Positions 43,344 through 55,369 are shown, counted from the first letter of the stretch. The stretch: DNA of 64,000 nt from Muraenolepis orangiensis (GCA_027704905.1 CM051019.1:23621741-23685740); one strand, 5' to 3'. Notes: generated by a model not told the origin, from the letters alone. Numbers and translations: made by a program.

Positions 43344-43372
43344 CATGCACTCTTCAGCTGCCATCTTGTTTC
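43344..43372 (-). pseudogene. Tail block D, juxtamembrane exon
   Basis: 29 nt with CACCAG acceptor and GTGAGT donor; GNKMAAEECM. The read-through frame continues with QEYGVLSVVRG. Orphan exon. Confidence 0.5.
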
Positions 43373-43439
43373 CTGGTGAAGGGGAAAACACAGCGTTTAG
43401 GCGATATAGAGGTCAAACTGGTTAAAGTCAAGTGAACTT

Positions 43440-43740
43440 TTTCAGCAATAACAATAATAATAATAAATTATATTTATAAGTGCACTTTTAATTCGCAGTT
43501 TAAAGTGCTACAGAGTAAAATAAGACAACAGAATAAAAGCAGCGACGTTTATGCCGGAATGGCAACCAGTGGGTTTTTAAAAAATCTAGTGAAAGGCTAT
43601 TCTAAAATGATGTGTTTTTAGGCCTTTTTTAAAAACATCCACAGTCTGTGGTGTCCTCAGCTGGTTTGGGAGGGAATTCCACAGTCTCGGAGCAGCGGAG
43701 CAGAAGGCTCGGTCTCCCAGGCAGAAGGCTCGGTCTAGCA
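43440..43740. mobile_element. Dispersed fish repeat inserted in tail block D
   Basis: Begins AATAATAATAATAAATTATA and continues with TTTTTAAAAACATCCACAGT ... GGGAGGGAATTCCACAGTCT, a pattern seen in an abundant noncoding fish repeat. It is absent from the equivalent place in blocks B, E and the inverted copies. Confidence 0.55.
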
Positions 43741-44153
43741 CCGCCCATAATCACAGTTACAGTCTCAAGGGCTTCATAGGCCCCTCCCCCAAAGGCCTGA
43801 ACTTTAGGACCAGGACACACTCCTCATAACAGGCACTATATGGATTGGAAATGGTGTCTAAATGCTGCAAGGGAGGAGAAACAGAATGCAGAGCAGCAGC
43901 TGCTAAAGAACCCATCAGCTTGTCAGTGGAAAGCCAGCCCTCTACATACACTAGCTGCTATACAAGTCTACCTTCCCCCTAGTCCATATGAGGCCATTCA
44001 AGAAAGTATTAAAAAAAAAAAAGTAAATATATTGTTTATATATAATTGTTTTTATGATTGAAGTCTGTACTTCACTGATCACTGATGACATCAACAACTA
44101 GGAAAGGTTATGATATGCCCAAATATGTCCATCTAATGGACCGTGTGTGTGTG

Positions 44154-44196
<43 letters not shown>

Positions 44197-44405
44197 CTAC
44201 CAGATAATCTCTTGTGTGAAGAGTACATGTTGAAGAAGTGAGAGTGCTCTTTGTAAGAAGCCTTGCTCTCCACATTTAGATGTGTTATTATTATTATTAT
44301 GATTGTTCTTTCGTTTCCCCATTATTATTAATAAAATCAAGAAGGAAGGAACACAGAACAGTACAGTAATCAGACAGACAGAATCAGTAATCAGACAGAA
44401 AAATA

Positions 44406-44890
44406 GGAGGTTTGTGCATTTACATTAACAAGGCTTGGTGCACAGACACTCCCACCATTGAGAGCCACTGCTCTGCTATCGTGGAATACCTTATGGTTAA
44501 ATGTAGACCCTTTTACCAACCCAGGGAAATGACAGCTACCTTTATAACTGCAGCTTACATACCTCCAGATGCTCACACTAAGCTATGAAGGAACTTTACT
44601 CTGCCATTACCAAACAGCAGAACTCCCACCCAGAGGCAGCCTTTATTATTGCATGTGATTTCAATCATGCCAACTTAAAGACTGCGCTCCCCAAATTCAG
44701 ACTCTGAATGAACAGAGAAGTCCGCCTACTCCTAAAGGTACTTGACGCTGCTTTTAGGCCTGGCGATGCACAGGCCTACTGTTCAGCCAGAGCTAACCTT
44801 AACAAGGGCATTCAGCTGGCCAAGCTCAACCACAAGCGTAGGGTTGAAGACCACTTTAACAACTCTGATCCCTGTAATGGAAAAATCATA
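44406..44890 (+). pseudogene. LINE endonuclease fragment, Rex1/CR1-like
   Basis: Encodes GGLCIYINKAWCTDTPTIES, then MTATFITAAYIPPDAHTKL, a frame break, and the FIIACDFNHANLKTALPKF region of the APE endonuclease. After a deletion comes MNREVRLLLKVLDAAFRPGD. Breaks at about 44587 and 44700. It occupies the place where the transmembrane exon of block D should be. Confidence 0.7.
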
Positions 44891-45149
44891 TGTTGTCCCT
44901 TCTCATCACTTCTGTTTATTGACCTCAGGGTTCTAGTAGAGAATGCAAATGTAGTTCTCCCTATCACCCTTTGTCCTATTGTCCTGAGCGGTCTTGTCTT
45001 GTCCTGTTCCGACCACTGCCCAGTTACAGTTTACAGTTGCTAAAAGACAGTCTACTAGGTATAAAAACAGTTATAAGATTACTTGTAGAGTATGTGTGAG
45101 ATATGAGCATAATAATATATATGTAAAGGTAAGTAGGTATAAGTATTTA

Positions 45150-45430
45150 ACAGGTAGTGAGGGGCAGCAGGGGGGGGTGGGATGTCATCGTGGGGCAGAG
45201 ATCAGAGAGATGACATGGGTAGTGTTTATTACAGGCAGGGGTAATCCAACGATGCGCTGGGCAGTTTTCACCACCCTCTGCTTTCCGGTCAGAAACAGTG
45301 CAGTTGCCGTCCCACACTGTGATGCAGTTGGTGAGGATGCTTTCAATGGCACACCGGGAAAAGTTCACCAGAATGTGAGTTGGGCTTTCCTCAGTCTCCT
45401 CAGGAAGAAGAGACGCTGGTGAGCCTTCTT
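45150..45430 (-). pseudogene. LINE RT C-terminal fragment, Rex1/CR1-like
   Basis: On the minus strand: HQRLFFLRRLRKAQLTF, then in another frame AIESILTNCITVWDGNCTVSD and a decayed end. Opposite orientation to the fragment at 44406, so this spacer collects two separate or rearranged LINE pieces. ATT repeats follow at 45445-45555. Confidence 0.65.
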
Positions 45431-45452
45431 TACCAACAATCAAAATAATATT

Positions 45453-45502
<50 letters not shown>

Positions 45503-45589
45503 CAATAATAGGGAAACAAAAAAACAATAATAATTAATATTATTATTATTATAATTAACACATTATAATTAGAATGTGTAGAGTGCTTC

Positions 45590-45695
45590 TCATTTAGTTT
45601 GCTTAACATCTAAATGTGGAGAGCAAGGCTTCTTACAGAGAACACTATCTCACTTCCTTAACATGTACTCTTTTCACACAACAGATGATCTGGTA

Positions 45696-45768
<73 letters not shown>

Positions 45769-46760
45769 ACAGACACGAACACACACTGTCAATTAGATAG
45801 ACATATTTGGGCATATCATAACTTCCTAGTTGTTGATGTCATCAGTGATCAGGGTCAGAAGTACAGACGCTTAATGGAAAATGGAAAACTAGCAAGCTAG
45901 AATGAAAGTTAATTCTCATTGCATGTCTTTAGGGTAATGTAGTTGTAATTGTAATCATATAAACTATATATTTTTTAAAACACATTTATTTGTAATGCTT
46001 TCTTGAATGGCCTCATATGGACTAGGGGGAAGGTAGACTTGTATAGCAGCTAGTGTATGTAGAGGGCTGGCTTTCCACTGACATGACAAGCTGATGGGTT
46101 CTTTAGCAGCTGCTGCTCTGCATTCTGTTTCTCCTCCCTTGCAGCATTTAGACGCCATTTCCAATCCATATAGTGCCTGTTATGAGGAGTGTGTCCTGGT
46201 CCTAAAGTTCAGGCCTTTGGGGGAGGGGCCTGTGAAGCCCCTTGAGACTGTAGCTGTGATTAAAGGCTGTGCTAATAAAGTTCACTTGACTTTGACCTGT
46301 TTGACCACGTTTACATCTACCCCCCCCACCTCTACATCGCCATGGAAACAATGTGTTTTCCCCTTCACCAGGAAACAAGATGGCAGCTGAAGAGTGCATT
46401 GTGAGTTTAAAGACCCCAGAGGACGACCAGGAGTATGGGGTTGTATCGGTGGTCCGGGGGACTGGATGTCTGTTGTATGTTTACTGTGTTGCTCCGTAGT
46501 GTAGAGGATAGAATTAAAACCATCCACATGGAGCACATCAACGCTAGCAGAGCTGCCTTCTGTATTAAAGGAGAACCCACCGCCCTCCACACGGCCTTCA
46601 AACCAATGTGTTCAGGTCTTACCTCAGTGCTGCCGGCTCCCCTGTCCTCCTGTTTAATTCAGTTTCTATGAAGCGGAGGACAGGTGCGTCACATCCAGGC
46701 TTCATCAGCAGGTGACCGGAGTCACTATTATCAGCCAATCAGAGGTCACACATGCGATAG
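45590..46760 (+). other. Inverted tail-block copy
   Basis: Reverse-orientation copy of the 43.2-44.3-kb sequence and close relative of 13.0-14.0 kb. AC repeats at 45699-45772. It carries the TGCTGCTCTGCATTCTGTTT block, the 29-nt juxtamembrane exon, and the conserved CTTACCTCAGTGCTGCCGGC stretch (46620). Confidence 0.65.
46372..46400 (+). pseudogene. Juxtamembrane exon in inverted copy
   Basis: 29 nt on the plus strand, CACCAG acceptor, GTGAGT donor, GNKMAAEECI. The read-through frame DQEYGVVSVVRGTGC is open to TAG at about 46498. No Ig or transmembrane exon accompanies it on the plus strand. Confidence 0.5.
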
Positions 46761-46877
46761 CAAGGAGAAGCTTGAGATCACTACAAGGGGAGGAAAGGAC
46801 GGGGAGGGAATCTTCACTTGACAACCGACAAGCAGGGAGCGCTTGGTTTACGCTGTCCCAGTTAGACCAGCACCTTA

Positions 46878-48080
46878 AGTGATTTCCTCCTCAATGTCTG
46901 CAGGCGCACACCGACCAAAGCATCCAGAATTAACATGTCAAAATAAATCAAATTAAAATATCAAAGAGAAAACAATCATTTTTAATAAACGTTTTTTAAA
47001 TCGTGCCTAATTGTAAATCTTAAAATAGCAAAACTCAACCTTAATTATGTCATTATTTATAACTTGGCCACAGTTCTAAAAGTTCTAAACAATTCTTATT
47101 TGCTTTATTGCATTCACACATCAATGAGCAAACCTACACGTACATTGGACTTCTAGAGCGTCTCCCAGATCCGGACATGCCGTGCAGCGCCTCTTGAACT
47201 CAGTACCCCATGCTCTCGGTACCCCTTTCTTTCTCAGTACCCTATTCCTCTTTCACTCAATATCTCTTGCATTCTGTATACTTTTCATTATCTTTCATTC
47301 ATCTCATTATTTCACTCATTCACAAAAACACCATGATACATTGTTCCCCCGAACAGCAAAGCTGCTGGGGCAATAAACTCACACACACATCAATCAAACA
47401 CACTCTCCAACTCACAGACTGTCAGTCTCAGACACTCGCCTCAAACGTCTGCGCTTATCCAGGTTTAACTAAACCTGGGTGTAATAAAAACCTCTCCTCA
47501 TAAACCCTTAGTAGGTGATTAGGACCAAAGCCAAATACTTGATGCGTATTAGAAAGCCTCACATTGTTGTACCATAAACAATGGAGTTGACTCACTTTAG
47601 TTTACTCCATTTAAGACGGACACAGGTTTACTTAATGTTTTAATTGGTGTTGTCATACTTGAATAACTCATTTAGGGTTAGAAGGTTTTTTATTTTAAGT
47701 TTCATATCACCTTTTTGTTTATCTTTCACTATTTTAGGTTAAATCACTTTGTTGATAGTTGCTATCCATGTTTGTTTGACACCATCTCTCTTTTTTTGTA
47801 AAGCGTCTTTGTATGTCATGAAAAGTGCTATATGAATCAAATTTATATTATTATTATTGATAGCAACATACCATTTGTTCCAATTCCGGGACCTTTATCA
47901 TTTTGTATAGCTGATATTTCTTTCTCTCCAGTTGTATTTCAGCTCATGTGCACTACGAATGTATTATACTAGTACTATAACATTCAAATGAGTCCATGTA
48001 CACAATTAGCAATCTCTTCCGTACCTACGTATCTTTTAACATTACCATATTAACCTCATTAACATGATTGATATCAACAT
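46878..48080 (+). repeat. 1.2-kb duplicated noncoding block, copy 2
   Basis: Second copy of 19765-20990. The flanks differ: here it joins GACCAGCACCTTAA. A single copy of the retroposon-like tail lies at about 47795-47860. Confidence 0.75.
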
Positions 48081-48386
48081 TTCGGTTGGAAGGGTTAGTG
48101 GTTGGAGTCAGGGTTAGGGTCAGGTTGTTGATCAATTAAATACCTCTGTTAATTGTATATAAATCAGTGATAGAAAGACAACATGTTCTGGATCAATATG
48201 TTCTAGATATTCAGTGTGTATGTGCCTGGTTGTGGTGCGTGTCGTGCTTCTCAGGTCAACGGCTTCCCTCATGTGTGTGTGTGTTGCTGCATGTCTACGT
48301 GTGTCACTTCCCTGTTGGTTGACCTCAGCTGTGGTGGACCCGTCTCCTTCCTGCTCCTCCCCCGCCTTCTTTCAGTCATTTCCTCG

Positions 48387-48672
<286 letters not shown>

Positions 48673-48856
48673 GAGTGTGAAACTGTGCTGAAACTGGCAC
48701 CAGTTTCACCAGAGAAAGTTAGCCCCTGGGCCCGGAGTGGTTCTCTCTCTCTCTCTCTGACAGAATGGAATTGAGAAAGACAACCTCCTGCTCCCTCTCC
48801 TGTTTGGAGAGTGACTTGTGTGCACAAGAACCGTAGTGGTGTGTACGTAACGTTAT

Positions 48857-49000
48857 ATATATATATATATACACACGTGTGTGTGTGTGTGTGTGTGTGT
48901 ATATGTTTGTATATATATATCCCCCCTATGTATGTGTGTATGCGTATGTGTGTGCATGTGTGTGTATGTATGTGTGTGTGTGTGTGATGTCTGTGTGTGT

Positions 49001-49059
<59 letters not shown>

Positions 49060-49062
49060 GGC
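48857..49062. repeat. AT/GT compound microsatellite
   Basis: AT repeats, then GT repeats interrupted by TATGT variants. Confidence 0.95.
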
Positions 49063-49529
49063 ATCCACTTTGATGACCATGCATTCTGTTCCTCTCAAGT
49101 TAGTTTTGAGTCAGTGATTAGTTTATTTATTTTCCCCCTAAAGCCATCACGCGGTACATTGAAATGATCCACTTACTTATTCCCAATTAGTGCACAGTAG
49201 CCTATATATATATATTTTTTTTTTTAGTGTGACAATAATATATGAATGCAATAACCTCGGGCGTTCAGCGTCGGAATCACACTCAATCAGTGGCCTAACC
49301 AGCCGGGGGAATATATACGGATGCAGTTATGCAAGTGTGTTTAAGTACGACGGAGCGTGAGAGTGATGGATAACTAGGACTAATAATAGATAGCTTAGAT
49401 TGTCTTGTATACGCACGCGATGTGACGCTAGAACTAAATAATAATAATGCCGGCTTTTATATAGCGCTTTTATCCAAAGCGCTTTACATCACCCATTGAT
49501 ACACCGACGGCGGAGTCAGCCATCAAGGA
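49063..49529. other. No gene seen; retroposon-like tail
   Basis: Mostly unassigned. TTTTATATAGCGCTTTTATC and CCAAAGCGCTTTACATCACC at 49455-49493 resemble a common fish repeat end. Confidence 0.4.
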
Positions 49530-49787
49530 GACAGCCTTGCATGGCTGACTCCTTGCATGGCTGACTCCTTGCATGGCTGACTCCTTGCATGGCTGTCTCC
49601 TTGCATGGCTGACTCCTTGCATGGCTGTCTCCTTGCATGGCTGTCTCCTTGCATGGCTGTCTCCTTGCATGGCTGACTCCTTGCATGGCTGACTCCTTGC
49701 ATGGCTGACTCCTTGCATGGCTGTCTCCTTGCATGGCTGACTCCTTGCATGGCTGACTCCTTGCATGGCTGACTCCTTGCAAAGGTT
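49530..49787. repeat. 16-bp tandem repeat, about sixteen copies
   Basis: Unit TCCTTGCATGGCTGAC or ...TGTC. Since 16 is not divisible by 3, every frame reads the same 16-residue cycle, and three reverse frames stay open. Not coding. Confidence 0.95.
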
Positions 49788-50329
49788 TTGATGTTTCCCT
49801 TTGAACATAACAGTAAAAGGACTAAAGCTGCCTAACCTCCAGTAAATCATGTTCATCTCCCCTCAAAACAACACTTCTTTTGTTTCAGTCAACCTCATCC
49901 GTGGAATGACACAAGGACACAAACCGTTTCAGTCCTTGAATGGTAGATTCCATAATATAATATTGATCATTTCATCCATATTAATAAACCCATACGATGA
50001 GGGTACAAGATACAAACTTGAGAAACAACTTATTCTGGACGGCAGACAAACAACTAGACTGAAACTGAATGCCGGGCTTTTAAACAAATAAAGCTTTATC
50101 AAATTAAATATCCAATCAAATGTGGTCAATAACGTGGCAGCAAGCCAACGCCTTAAGGCATGCTGGAGTCTGCTCAAGTTGGTTTGAGTTCTTTAGAAAC
50201 TGCTGACCTTACTAGGATATTACGCACAACCATCTCTAGCATCTCTAACACCTTTTGCAGGTACTGTGAGATCCCACCAAGTGAGTTTCAGAGTGATGAG
50301 ATGAGTGATCCAATGTATGTTGTCCACAG

Positions 50330-51098
50330 CGTAGCCCTGAAAGATACCATTCACCAGATGTCAAAGAGATGCTGCTGCTGTCCTACTTGGAGGAGAATGA
50401 AGACTCAGTGTTCAGTGATGTGGAGGACACCTGCCTGGCCAGAGAACTACAGATGGACCAAGTTCACTCCACTCCCACCATTGTTGTGTCTGGTAAGTTC
50501 ACATTTTCTTTCTTGGACATTCTTCATATATCTTGAGCACATATACGCTCAAATTGTTTCTTGAAATGTTTTTTAGTTTGAATTGAGTTAGAATGATGTT
50601 TTTCTTTTTAGGACGGTCCCGCTATTCTTCAAGAAGACGGTTGTTGCCGAGTGTGGATCAACACATGGTCCAGGACAACATCCCCTCTTGGGTTCTGCCC
50701 TGTGATGTTTGGGAGCTGTTATTGATCAACATCCATTACCCATCATCACAGTTGGCATCAACGCTGGAGTTTCTGCAGAGGTGTGTCTTTTTGGATGGAC
50801 TTTAGTCAACATGTTTGCTTTATTTAACTGAAACAAATCTGCAGTTACTTGGGGGTTTTACATTTAAAAGAATAACTTGAATACAATTAGGATTTTTTCG
50901 TTGTCAACAATGCTATTTTATTATTAATACAGGCCTCTATTTTTCCTCCATTTCCCAAGGCGTTTCTTCTCCATCAACTGGGAGAAGGGCACTAAAGTGT
51001 TGAAGACCAACATCCCATCTGAACCTCAACCCCAGAGTCTTCACCTCGATTCAGGAACCTTCAGATCCCGAGTGGCTCACTGTCTGAATCAGGACTAA
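50330..51098 (+). pseudogene. Three 3'-terminal exons of an unidentified gene or gene fragment
   Basis: Exons 50330-50492 (phase 0-1), 50612-50780 (1-2) and 50960-51098 (2-stop). Acceptors TATGTTGTCCACAG, TTTTTCTTTTTAG and CTCCATTTCCCAAG; donors GTAAGT and GTGTGT. The joined frame is open and phase-consistent. Visible features: acidic EENEDSVFSDVED in exon 1, RSRYSSRRR at the exon 1-2 join, WVLPCDVWELLLINIHYPSS in exon 2, and stop TAA at 51096. I do not recognise the family. No upstream exons are supported, and a hAT-like end follows at 51294, so it could be a captured or truncated gene. Confidence 0.5.
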
Positions 51099-51293
51099 AC
51101 TAAGTCAGATTGATGGCATGTGATCGGCCCACTCAGTTTCTTTCATCTCATTATCTGCTCAGTTCAGTTGGGACAGAGTCTGTATGCTCTTGTATTTCCT
51201 TACCTGGTATTTTAATCCCAGTACCTCAATCTCAAACAATACCTTTGTTAAAAATGTATTCACAAAATTCACAAGTGGACCTTTAATAAAAAA

Positions 51294-51309
51294 AGTTTGA
51301 GTACCCCTG
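51294..51309. mobile_element. hAT-like terminus
   Basis: AGTTTGAGTACCCCTG, complement of a CAGGGGTACTCAAACT type of end. No left end found. AATAAA at 51285-51290 directly before could be part of it or the polyadenylation signal of the preceding exons. Confidence 0.45.
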
Positions 51310-51902
51310 GTTTAGCGGGACCGCCCGGCGGGGCTAGAAAATACTCATGGTTTGTGTGTTGTTTGTTGCTGTTTGTTACTTCCATGTCACCGGCGATAAC
51401 TGTAATACGATATCAATCAAACCAATAAAAGTAACACGCATTTTACATCGTTGAGTCACACACGGGGGGGGGGGACAAGTAGTACGGGTTTAAATAGGGT
51501 CAATGTTGCCGGACGATGCAGAAAATGCGCTTTGGTCGTCGGGGACAACCCCACCGCGTAAGGCTCTGCTCACCGGATCTCTCTGATGGGAAACGTCCAC
51601 GAAGTTTCATTCAGGCCACCGTTAGGTACAATTGTCCCTCTATCTAACTGCTACCTTCATGTTATCATCGGTCCTCCTTGGGTCTGGTCCTGCCCTGCAG
51701 GGGGTCGTTGGCCTCCCACAAACCGCCACCGTCCACTAAATCCAACGCATTCCTGTGGGCCAAGCAGCCTCCATGGCGCCCATCCAGTCTTTCCTCTAGT
51801 GAAAGGTCCCGTCTTTACGTGAGACTCAACTCTGATCACCTCATGGTTTTGGTCCGTTGTAGCGGATGAGACGGGATCACTGGCGGTATCACTGTTTGTG
51901 TC
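51310..51902. other. No gene seen
   Basis: GC-richer unmatched sequence with a G run near 51462. Frames at 51586-51869 overlap on both strands without recognisable features. Confidence 0.35.
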
Positions 51903-51907
51903 TGGGT

Positions 51908-52535
51908 TGTCACGGTTACGGTGGTTGACAGGGGGCGTTGCCAGGCCGCGTGCGCTAGAGGCGCACACACACGCACCTGCCAACCATTACCGTGGCTAAT
52001 TGCCATTGATCTCACCTGGGGGCTATTTATACAGCGGCGTCAGTGAGAGACGTCGCTCGTTCGTACTATGTGTAACCGGTACGCTACCAGTCCCCAGGTG
52101 ACATTCATCCCTGGCTTGTGATCACCCTGCTACGGACTATCAGAGAGATAGCCCGCTCGTCTACTGTTCCAGCCCCTCGTCGGTCCAGACGATCGACGCA
52201 CCTCGACGCACCACGTCAACGCACCTTGACTTCCCGGTAACCCGACCCATCGCCTGTCCCAACTATCCCTACGTCTGCTACCTGTCGGATCGACGCACCT
52301 CGACGCACCACCTCAACGCACCTTGACTTCCCGGTAACCCGACCCATCGCCTGTCCCAACTATCCCTACGTCTTCTACCTGTCGGCTTGACGCACCTCGA
52401 TCTCCCGGTTCCAGATCCCTCGTCGGTCCTGGAGATAACATCTATTGTGTTTTGTGCCATAATAAAACCCCTGTTCTTCCTTTCCTGGTCTCCGCCTGCG
52501 TTCTGGGTCCAACCTCACCACACACCTTTGTGACA
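51908..52535 (+). mobile_element. Solo LTR, Gypsy-like, with target duplication
   Basis: 628 bp, TGTCACGG ... TTTGTGACA, inverted termini TGTCAC/GTGACA, flanked by perfect 5-bp duplications TGGGT (51903-51907 and 52536-52540). TATA-like GCTATTTATACAGCGG near 52022, polyadenylation signal AATAAA at 52461-52466. No internal region: produced by LTR-LTR recombination. Confidence 0.88.
52191..52384. repeat. 97-bp tandem duplication inside the solo LTR
   Basis: Two units starting GATCGACGCACCTCGACGCA at 52191 and 52288, nearly identical. Duplications in this part of LTRs often affect promoter or leader strength; here only the structure is seen. Confidence 0.88.
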
Positions 52536-52540
52536 TGGGT

Positions 52541-53610
52541 CTCGTATCTATGCGGGTTCCGAGGGTTCCCCATTGGTCGAATCCACAAAGAAGGGCGATC
52601 GATAAATCGATATATTCTATAATTGATATATCTATATTATGTCAGGGCATATGAACAAAGTAAACACAGGGCATTTAGTTGATGACATCTTTAATATAAA
52701 GCTCATCAAATCAATTACAATAAACACTTAATACATTTGGACATACAGCTAAAATGGAAGATGTTTAATGTTGATGACAAAGCAACTTAACACACATAAT
52801 AAAGCATGTATTCGATATGAAATAATGGATATTAAATAAGAACAGGTATTGAACTACTTTTCACTGTCCCGTCAGTTGAGTCTATGGCGCCCTCTAGAGG
52901 CCATCTAAATACTGGCCTTTTCATCATATAAGGAGAGAGCATTACATATCATATCAAGTTATTGTTCATGTTTTTGAACAAATCATCACATTGACATCTA
53001 TATTCACATACATTACATAGCACAATGTTTGCATATTGTTGCGTTGTTGTCTGCTTCAGTTTGCTATGTTTCTAGATGCTAACGCAACCGGAACCATGAT
53101 TCTCCCGTCATGCTCATATCTACACAAACAATATGCAATACGAAAGCTGCACAGACTCCACAGATTATAACATTATTATATTATTATATTATATTATTAT
53201 ATCATTGTGTTGTCGATGTATCTTTTATACTTCAGTTTTAGATGGATACCCCCTTCGTACTTTTCCTTCGTCTCATAGACGTAAACCAACTTTTTAAACT
53301 CAAACTCCATTCAACCTTAACAATGTTCCAAATTATTTAGAGCCAGAAATCTTTTGGAAAAACGTTTTAAAAAAAAAGTGAAAATGTTCAACAGTCAGTT
53401 TTTACATCGCAATTTCTTCAGAAAATTTCTAGTAAAGTTTTGTAAGCGGTAATTTGCGATAATTTGCGGTAATTCACTTGTTTTGCACTTTTTTCGTAGC
53501 TCATATGAAAAAGCACTTGGCAGTTATTGACAAAAACAACGTGTTCACACACATGATGGTTAATATTATCAACACGGATTTTTTGTTGTTGCTATTTTCA
53601 TACAATTGAT
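52541..53610. other. AT-rich sequence, no gene seen
   Basis: CGATAAATCGATATATTC near 52600 is simple-repeat-like. The rest has no open frame of note, no splice-supported exon and no second copy in the window. Confidence 0.4.
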
Positions 53611-53760
53611 AACTGCTGCTGCTGCTGCTGCTGCTGCTGCCGCTGCTGCCGCCGCTGCCGCTGCCGCTGCCGCCGCCGCTGCCGCCGCCGCTGCCGCCGC
53701 CGCCGCCGCGCCGCCGCCGCCGCCGCCGCCGCCGCTGCTGCTGCTGCTGCCGCTGCCGCT

Positions 53761-53856
<96 letters not shown>

Positions 53857-53872
53857 ACTGCTACTGCTGCTG

Positions 53873-53907
<35 letters not shown>
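53611..53907. repeat. CTG/CCG trinucleotide array
   Basis: About 300 bp of GCT, GCC and some ACT triplets: CTG-rich at both ends with a CCG-rich centre (53640-53750). Reads as poly-Ala or poly-Leu forward and poly-Gln or poly-Ala in reverse. Confidence 0.97.
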
Positions 53908-53909
<2 letters not shown>

Positions 53910-54127
53910 CTCCATTTCATCACATACTCGTCTGCGGACGTCACGTCATTTTGGCCGCTTGTTGACCTCACGTCAATTTGGCCGCTTGTTGACCTCACGT
54001 CATTTTGGCCGCTTGTTGACCTCACGTCATTTTGGCCGCTTGTTGACCTCACGTCATTTCGGCCGTTTGTTGACGGTGGTGTAGTCTGTTGCGTCGTGTA
54101 CGGCGAGGTCACCGGCGCTCTCGCCAT
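53873..54127 (-). other. Open frame with 9-residue repeats running into poly-Gln
   Basis: ATG at 54127: MARAPVTSPYTTQQTTPPST, then five copies of TSGQNDVRS-type repeats (27-bp DNA unit, 53942-54076), DEYVMKWS, and eleven Gln before a TAG inside the CTG array. Could be a low-complexity first exon or chance. No splice donor is evident. Unknown. Confidence 0.3.
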
Positions 54128-54180
54128 GTCCGGGAGGGGCCCTCACTGAGGCGTAGGTCACCTGTATGTCAGATGTTATT

Positions 54181-54260
54181 CAAGATTCAAGATTCAAGAT
54201 AACTTTATTTATCCCGAGGGAAATTAAGGAATATATATATATATATATATATATGTTATA
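54181..54260 (-). mobile_element. L2-type 3' tail scrap plus AT repeat
   Basis: ATTCAAGATTCAAGATTCAA, then ATAACTTTATTTATCCCGAG is the L2 tail in minus orientation, only about 50 bp; followed by an AT dinucleotide run. Confidence 0.7.
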
Positions 54261-54364
54261 TTGGTGACGTGATGGAATAACCGTTAACTGAATGTTGTTC
54301 CATGATGTCCACTTCCTTCCACGATGTCCCGTGACCTGATGCGCTGCACCACGCTGTCACGTGG

Positions 54365-54718
54365 GCCGTGTCCCACTCACTAGTCACTATATGTAGTAGT
54401 GCTGTCCCAATGTATGTGAGAATTATTTAGCCCTATATATATCCCACAATGCATCGTGAAAAGTAGTCTTGAACCAATGGTCACAAACCAAGTAGGCCTA
54501 TATATCCAACCATGCATTACGCTGCAAGACAAATGGCAGATGGACAAGCGACATCCACCGACGTAGATCTAGCACGTATAATTATGAGACAGCAATGAGT
54601 CATTAACGGTGATTTGTAGTATTTTTCTTTCGTTTTGCTGATGATTTCACTATATAGTCCTCTACAATGAACTCCAAAGGCAGAGAATAGGGATGAGGGA
54701 ATGATTTCGGACACAGCC
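54365..54718. mobile_element. MITE of the GGCTGTGTCC family, inverted
   Basis: Ends GGCCGTGTCC and GGACACAGCC. The body is the reverse of 31290-31919 without the tandem subrepeats (CACTATATAGTCCTCTACAA near 54650). Confidence 0.65.
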
Positions 54719-55275
54719 ACGGTGCTATGCTATATTTGAATAAACAGTCAAATAGACAGCAAGCCTGAATCCATTCACTATAGCCCAATTGTATTTATTA
54801 TTGTACTTTATAGAGAACATTGTATTACACCACGCTCCCTTACAGACGGTCCTTATAGACGGTCCCTTGTACCAGTGTGCATGCGCACCAGAACGGAACC
54901 AGATATCATGTAAACACCCCGTTCAACCTGCTCAATACTTGTTTAATTATTGTCATTTCATGCTGTTTCTTTCTAAGTAAAGTGATCGAACAAATAGAAC
55001 TCTGTTCTTATTTACTTTATGTATTATTATTTTTTGCCGCTCATGTGTTACCTGTCTGTTTTGCTAATATTATTTGATGTTTATCTATTTATTCTAAAAT
55101 AATTCATGCAAAACTTAAAACCAATTGTTTAACCTATTTTACATACTGAGAAATGATTATCTCTTTCCTGGTAATCAGTTTCTCTGCGTCTCCTTTAAAA
55201 CCCTCTGGCGCCCCCCAGGGGAGATGAGCCGCCTCACACTTTGAAAACCCCCTGATCTCAAGGAGCCAGGTTTAC
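54719..55275. other. No gene seen
   Basis: AT-rich, with short open frames lacking features. CAGTTTCTCTGCGTCTCC near 55180 echoes the start of the 26-bp repeat locus at 41.13 kb. Confidence 0.35.
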
Positions 55276-55369
55276 CTGCTGCCATGGGTCCACGGTCCTC
55301 TGTCCCTCGGTCAGGACAATAGAGGCGTACATTAGACCTCCGTCCAGATGTCCTTCCGCACCGCGTTGG
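55276..55369 (-). CDS. Gene C cytoplasmic exon with ITIM-like motif
   Basis: 94 nt with acceptor CTCCACAACCAG and donor GTAAAC, ending in phase 0 like cytoplasmic exon 2 of other copies. One frame reads GHLDGGLMYASIVLTEGQR; LMYASI fits the inhibitory motif pattern (I/V/L/S)xYxx(I/V/L). That frame needs an incoming phase of 2, which the nearest candidate exons do not supply, so the assignment is tentative. Confidence 0.42.

Noticed and set aside
49470..49856. Three overlapping reverse frames with MQGVSHARSQPCKES repeats
   Set aside because: A 16-bp repeat reads identically in all frames; there is no other evidence of coding.
53598..53965. Poly-Ala/poly-Leu protein
   Set aside because: Trinucleotide array read in arbitrary frames; no flanking coding sequence supports it.
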